Positions 5,636-7,416 of a stretch of 7,416 bases of DNA are shown one piece after another. The translations under genes and the position numbers were made by a program. The stretch comes from Nitrososphaerota archaeon (lineage in GTDB: Archaea > Thermoproteota > Nitrososphaeria > Nitrososphaerales > JAHFOH01): assembly GCA_023266955.1 (NCBI GenBank), contig JAHFOH010000062.1:1-7416 (forward strand), written 5' to 3'. How positions within the stretch are numbered: the first letter of the stretch is position 1; every line of letters begins with the position of its first letter. The notes under the pieces were generated by a model. It searched no databases. It saw only the letters and a program-made list of their open reading frames with translations, and was not told the DNA's origin.

Positions 5636-5643
5636 CTATATCA
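5636..5643 (+). promoter_or_regulatory. TATA box for a leaderless mRNA
   Basis: CTATATCA, preceded by the A-rich stretch GGAAAAACTG that could act as a BRE, is centred about 25 bases before the GTG at 5664. The expected transcription start coincides with the start codon, so the mRNA is probably leaderless. There is no ribosome binding site. Confidence 0.55.
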
Positions 5644-5663
5644 TTTCTGGCTAAGGCAGCGGT

Positions 5664-6623
5664 GTGGTCCAAAAAACTGTCTCAATTGCCATTATAGCAC
5701 TCCTCGTCGGGCTAGGCGCTGGCTACGTTTTCCAACTTCCTACAGTAAATACACTTCAGAGCCAGGTCAATACGCTTCAGACCGAAGTCGGCACGCTGAA
5801 AGGGCAGCTACGAACTGTCCGCTTTACGTTCACAGGTCTAGCACCTCTAGGTGAAGGCCATTATGAAGTATGGGCTATATTTCCAGATGACACCAAGCTC
5901 TCTCTCGGAGCGTTCAATACCGATCAAGGGGGTAACACGATATCACTCGCTGGCTACCGAATAAATGATTTCACCTCATCTCGTGATCTCAGAGATGCCA
6001 GAAAAATTGCGATAACGATCGAACCGACCGGTGACAAAGAGCCAGGACCAAGCGGGATCATAATTCTTGTAGGAGATATTACCGGTGGGAAGGCGGACTT
6101 AAGATTCAAGGCCATCGACCTATCCACTGCCTCGGGTCAATACATACTTGCTACACCATCTGCTGGAGGCAGAGATCCCACCAGCGGCGTATGGTTCCTT
6201 AGAAAAGATGGTGATAAGCTGAGTCCCGGGCTCAAGTTGGCAACGCTAGTAACAGGTTGGAAGTATGAGGGTTGGGCAGCAACCCAAGGAGTTCCTCTAA
6301 GCACAGGAAAGTTTAGTTTGGCAGATAAGGCTGATGAATCCGCACCCTACAGTGAGTCAGGCGCTACTCCTCCATTCCCTGGAGAAGACTTCTTCAGAAA
6401 TGCACCGCCAGGAGTATCTTTCCCAGTTAATCTTGCAGACGGAAAGAGCCTAGCAGTCATAACTCTTGAGCCAGACATTAACGGTGTTGATCCGACGGGT
6501 GCTGGCCCATTCTCCATAAAGTTCCTCGTTGCTCACATACCTAATAGTCTAGCTCCTCTAACTACCACTGATATGATGCTAGATCTTAGTGGTTTGCCAT
6601 CCGCAACCGCAAGCCTAACGTAA
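5664..6623 (+). CDS. Membrane-anchored extracytoplasmic protein with two anti-sigma-K-like C-terminal domains
   Basis: This 319-aa protein begins with a signal anchor or signal peptide (residues 5-23, IIALLVGLGAGYVF). A short coiled coil of VNTLQ/VGTLK heptad-like repeats follows (28-50), then two diverged beta-rich domains. Domain A (about 56-138) runs from GLAPLGEGHYEVWAIF to ITIEPTGDKEPGPSGIIILVG. Domain B (about 190-292) runs from GWKYEGWAATQGVPLSTGKF to ITLEPDINGVDPTGAGPF. Both show the pattern aromatic-E-x-W, then G.F, then (I/L)EP...P.G, which resembles the C-terminal domain of RskA anti-sigma-K factors. A linker with YILATPSAGG...SGVWFL (160-179) joins them. No anti-sigma zinc-finger N-terminus is present, and archaea lack such sigma factors, so regulation of a sigma factor is unlikely. 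A ligand-binding or cell-surface role is possible. GTG 5664 is chosen because it coincides with the predicted transcription start and is followed by the signal sequence. Confidence 0.82.
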   Translation: MVQKTVSIAIIALLVGLGAGYVFQLPTVNTLQSQVNTLQTEVGTLKGQLRTVRFTFTGLAPLGEGHYEVWAIFPDDTKLSLGAFNTDQGGNTISLAGYRINDFTSSRDLRDARKIAITIEPTGDKEPGPSGIIILVGDITGGKADLRFKAIDLSTASGQYILATPSAGGRDPTSGVWFLRKDGDKLSPGLKLATLVTGWKYEGWAATQGVPLSTGKFSLADKADESAPYSESGATPPFPGEDFFRNAPPGVSFPVNLADGKSLAVITLEPDINGVDPTGAGPFSIKFLVAHIPNSLAPLTTTDMMLDLSGLPSATASLT

Positions 6624-6657
6624 TGAGAAACTGGCTGACAGATAGACCACCCCCTAC

Positions 6658-6663
6658 TTTTTT
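6658..6663 (+). terminator. T-run terminator after the 5664-6623 gene
   Basis: Six consecutive T residues within CCCTACTTTTTTACCCC lie 34 bases after the stop codon at 6621-6623. Oligo-T runs are the usual intrinsic signal in archaea. No stable hairpin precedes it. Confidence 0.45.
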
Positions 6664-6839
6664 ACCCCTGAGCTTAGAACATTGGATTATGCATGTTACT
6701 TATTGTGCCGTCACTAGTAGCTGAGTGGCCGCCTTGCTAACGCTTTGCTTTGGTGGTCTTCAGCCTGCTGATGAACTGGTCGACAGAAGGACGTATGTGG
6801 GCATCGGCTATTCATCGGCTCGAACCGTATGAAACCTTG

Positions 6840-6855
6840 CCATCTGCTGCGATGG
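6840..6855 (-). terminator. Weak hairpin just after the ferrochelatase stop
   Basis: On the minus strand CCATC and GATGG form a five-base stem with a six-base loop, seven bases after the TAA at 6864-6862. The run that follows (GGTTTC) has only three T residues, so terminator strength is doubtful. The rest of 6664-6839 shows no gene or RNA that I can support. Confidence 0.2.
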
Positions 6856-6861
6856 AGTTTC

Positions 6862-7416
6862 TTAGTCCTTGGGACCGACAGAACTACCTTCTATTTGCTC
6901 CCTCACAATCTCAGCTAGGGCTGCAATGAAGATTGGCGAAGTGTTCAGCATTTCTGCCCTAACAAGGTTGATGTTGTTCGCGTTAGCAAATTCCTGGCAT
7001 TCAACGTCGATGTCGTAGACGATTTCAAGATGGTCGGCAACAAATCCTATGGGAACGATTAGGATATTATGATGACCACTTCCCGCTAGCTCTGCCAGCT
7101 TCTCAAGAACGTCAGGACCTAACCATTTTTCTTTTCTTAGACCAGCACTCTGGTACGCAAATGTCCATAGGTTGAGGTTAGCCCTCTTTGCAACCCTTCG
7201 GCAACTCCCTTGAAATTGGTTAGGGTAAGGATCATTTGAATCCAGTATTCTCTCAGGCAGGCTATGAGCTGTGAACAGCACAAACACGTCTTGGACGCCT
7301 GATTCGAATCGTCTTAGCGCTCTCTCAATATTTTCAACCCAGGCTCGCAAGAATAGTGGGTTATCGCTCCAGCTCTCGACAAAGGATAAACTAAGTCTTC
7401 CATCGAGTTTACTTGT
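6862..7416 (-). CDS. hemH: Ferrochelatase (partial, N-terminus beyond right edge)
   Basis: Ferrochelatase inserts ferrous iron into a porphyrin (protoporphyrin IX or coproporphyrin III) in heme synthesis. The window holds the last 184 residues, a little over half of the usual 310-340 aa. The frame is open to the window edge, with the stretch FVESWSDNPLF before the first internal candidate start at 7350, so the gene continues past 7416. Key motifs are FTAHSLPERI, with the catalytic His encoded at 7264-7266, then DPYPNQF, FAYQSAG, WLGPDVLEKL, and PIGFVADHLEIVYDID with the conserved Glu at 7024-7026. The protein ends with LNTSPIFIAALAEIV and a short polar tail. No extra C-terminal cysteine cluster is visible. 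Which porphyrin it uses cannot be decided from this fragment, and no other heme gene is in the window. Confidence 0.95.
   Translation of the reverse strand, partial: TSKLDGRLSLSFVESWSDNPLFLRAWVENIERALRRFESGVQDVFVLFTAHSLPERILDSNDPYPNQFQGSCRRVAKRANLNLWTFAYQSAGLRKEKWLGPDVLEKLAELAGSGHHNILIVPIGFVADHLEIVYDIDVECQEFANANNINLVRAEMLNTSPIFIAALAEIVREQIEGSSVGPKD

Noticed and set aside
5611..5697. 28-codon frame starting ATG 5611, overlapping the start of the anti-sigma-like gene
   Set aside because: It runs through the TATA box of that gene, ends quickly in another frame and has no ribosome binding site; most likely chance.
6810..6832. GGTTCGAGCC on the minus strand, resembling a tRNA T-loop
   Set aside because: The flanking bases do not form a five-pair T stem and no acceptor, D or anticodon arm can be built around it.

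Overview
The window looks like a piece of an archaeal chromosome, probably from the Thermoproteota/TACK side, with a base composition near 50% GC. The evidence is indirect. Several first-in-unit genes have TATA-like boxes about 25-38 bases before the start codon, with little or no leader and no Shine-Dalgarno site. There is a small archaeal-type winged-helix regulator beside a tiny three-helix membrane protein, and the PdxS sequence carries the CRIGH variant I associate with archaea. Internal operon genes do have ribosome binding sites (leuD strongly, pdxT moderately). No marker gene fixes the lineage, so the placement is an inference.

Left part (1-1430, minus strand): a vitamin B6 operon. 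pdxS encodes the PLP synthase subunit and is followed by pdxT, the glutaminase subunit, which runs off the left edge. The pdxS promoter is unusually well marked: a TATA box sits inside an inverted repeat, with a second TATA-like element and a direct repeat/palindrome further upstream. A small unrecognised gene (1474-1731, minus) lies between pdxS and the next operon.

Centre-left (1744-3542, plus strand): two translationally coupled genes for the large and small subunits of an aconitase-superfamily hydro-lyase of the isopropylmalate/homoaconitate dehydratase type. The large subunit has Ser where the first iron-sulfur cluster Cys is expected, and the small subunit has Gly where LeuD proteins usually have Cys. 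The substrate-specificity loop also does not match the textbook isopropylmalate or homoaconitate types. This is the most interesting observation in the window.

Centre-right (3572-6663): a polytopic membrane protein of unknown function whose N-terminus seems to extend upstream of its first ATG. Next come a divergent pair, a winged-helix regulator (minus) and a three-helix small membrane protein (plus). Last is an apparently leaderless, membrane-anchored extracytoplasmic protein with a short coiled coil and two diverged copies of a domain resembling the C-terminal domain of anti-sigma-K factors.

Right edge (6862-7416, minus strand): the C-terminal part of a ferrochelatase, implying heme synthesis by a porphyrin/ferrochelatase route. 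The genes do not form one pathway. They are adjacent housekeeping (B6, hydro-lyase, heme) and accessory membrane or regulatory units. I see no CRISPR array, insertion sequence, rRNA or tRNA.
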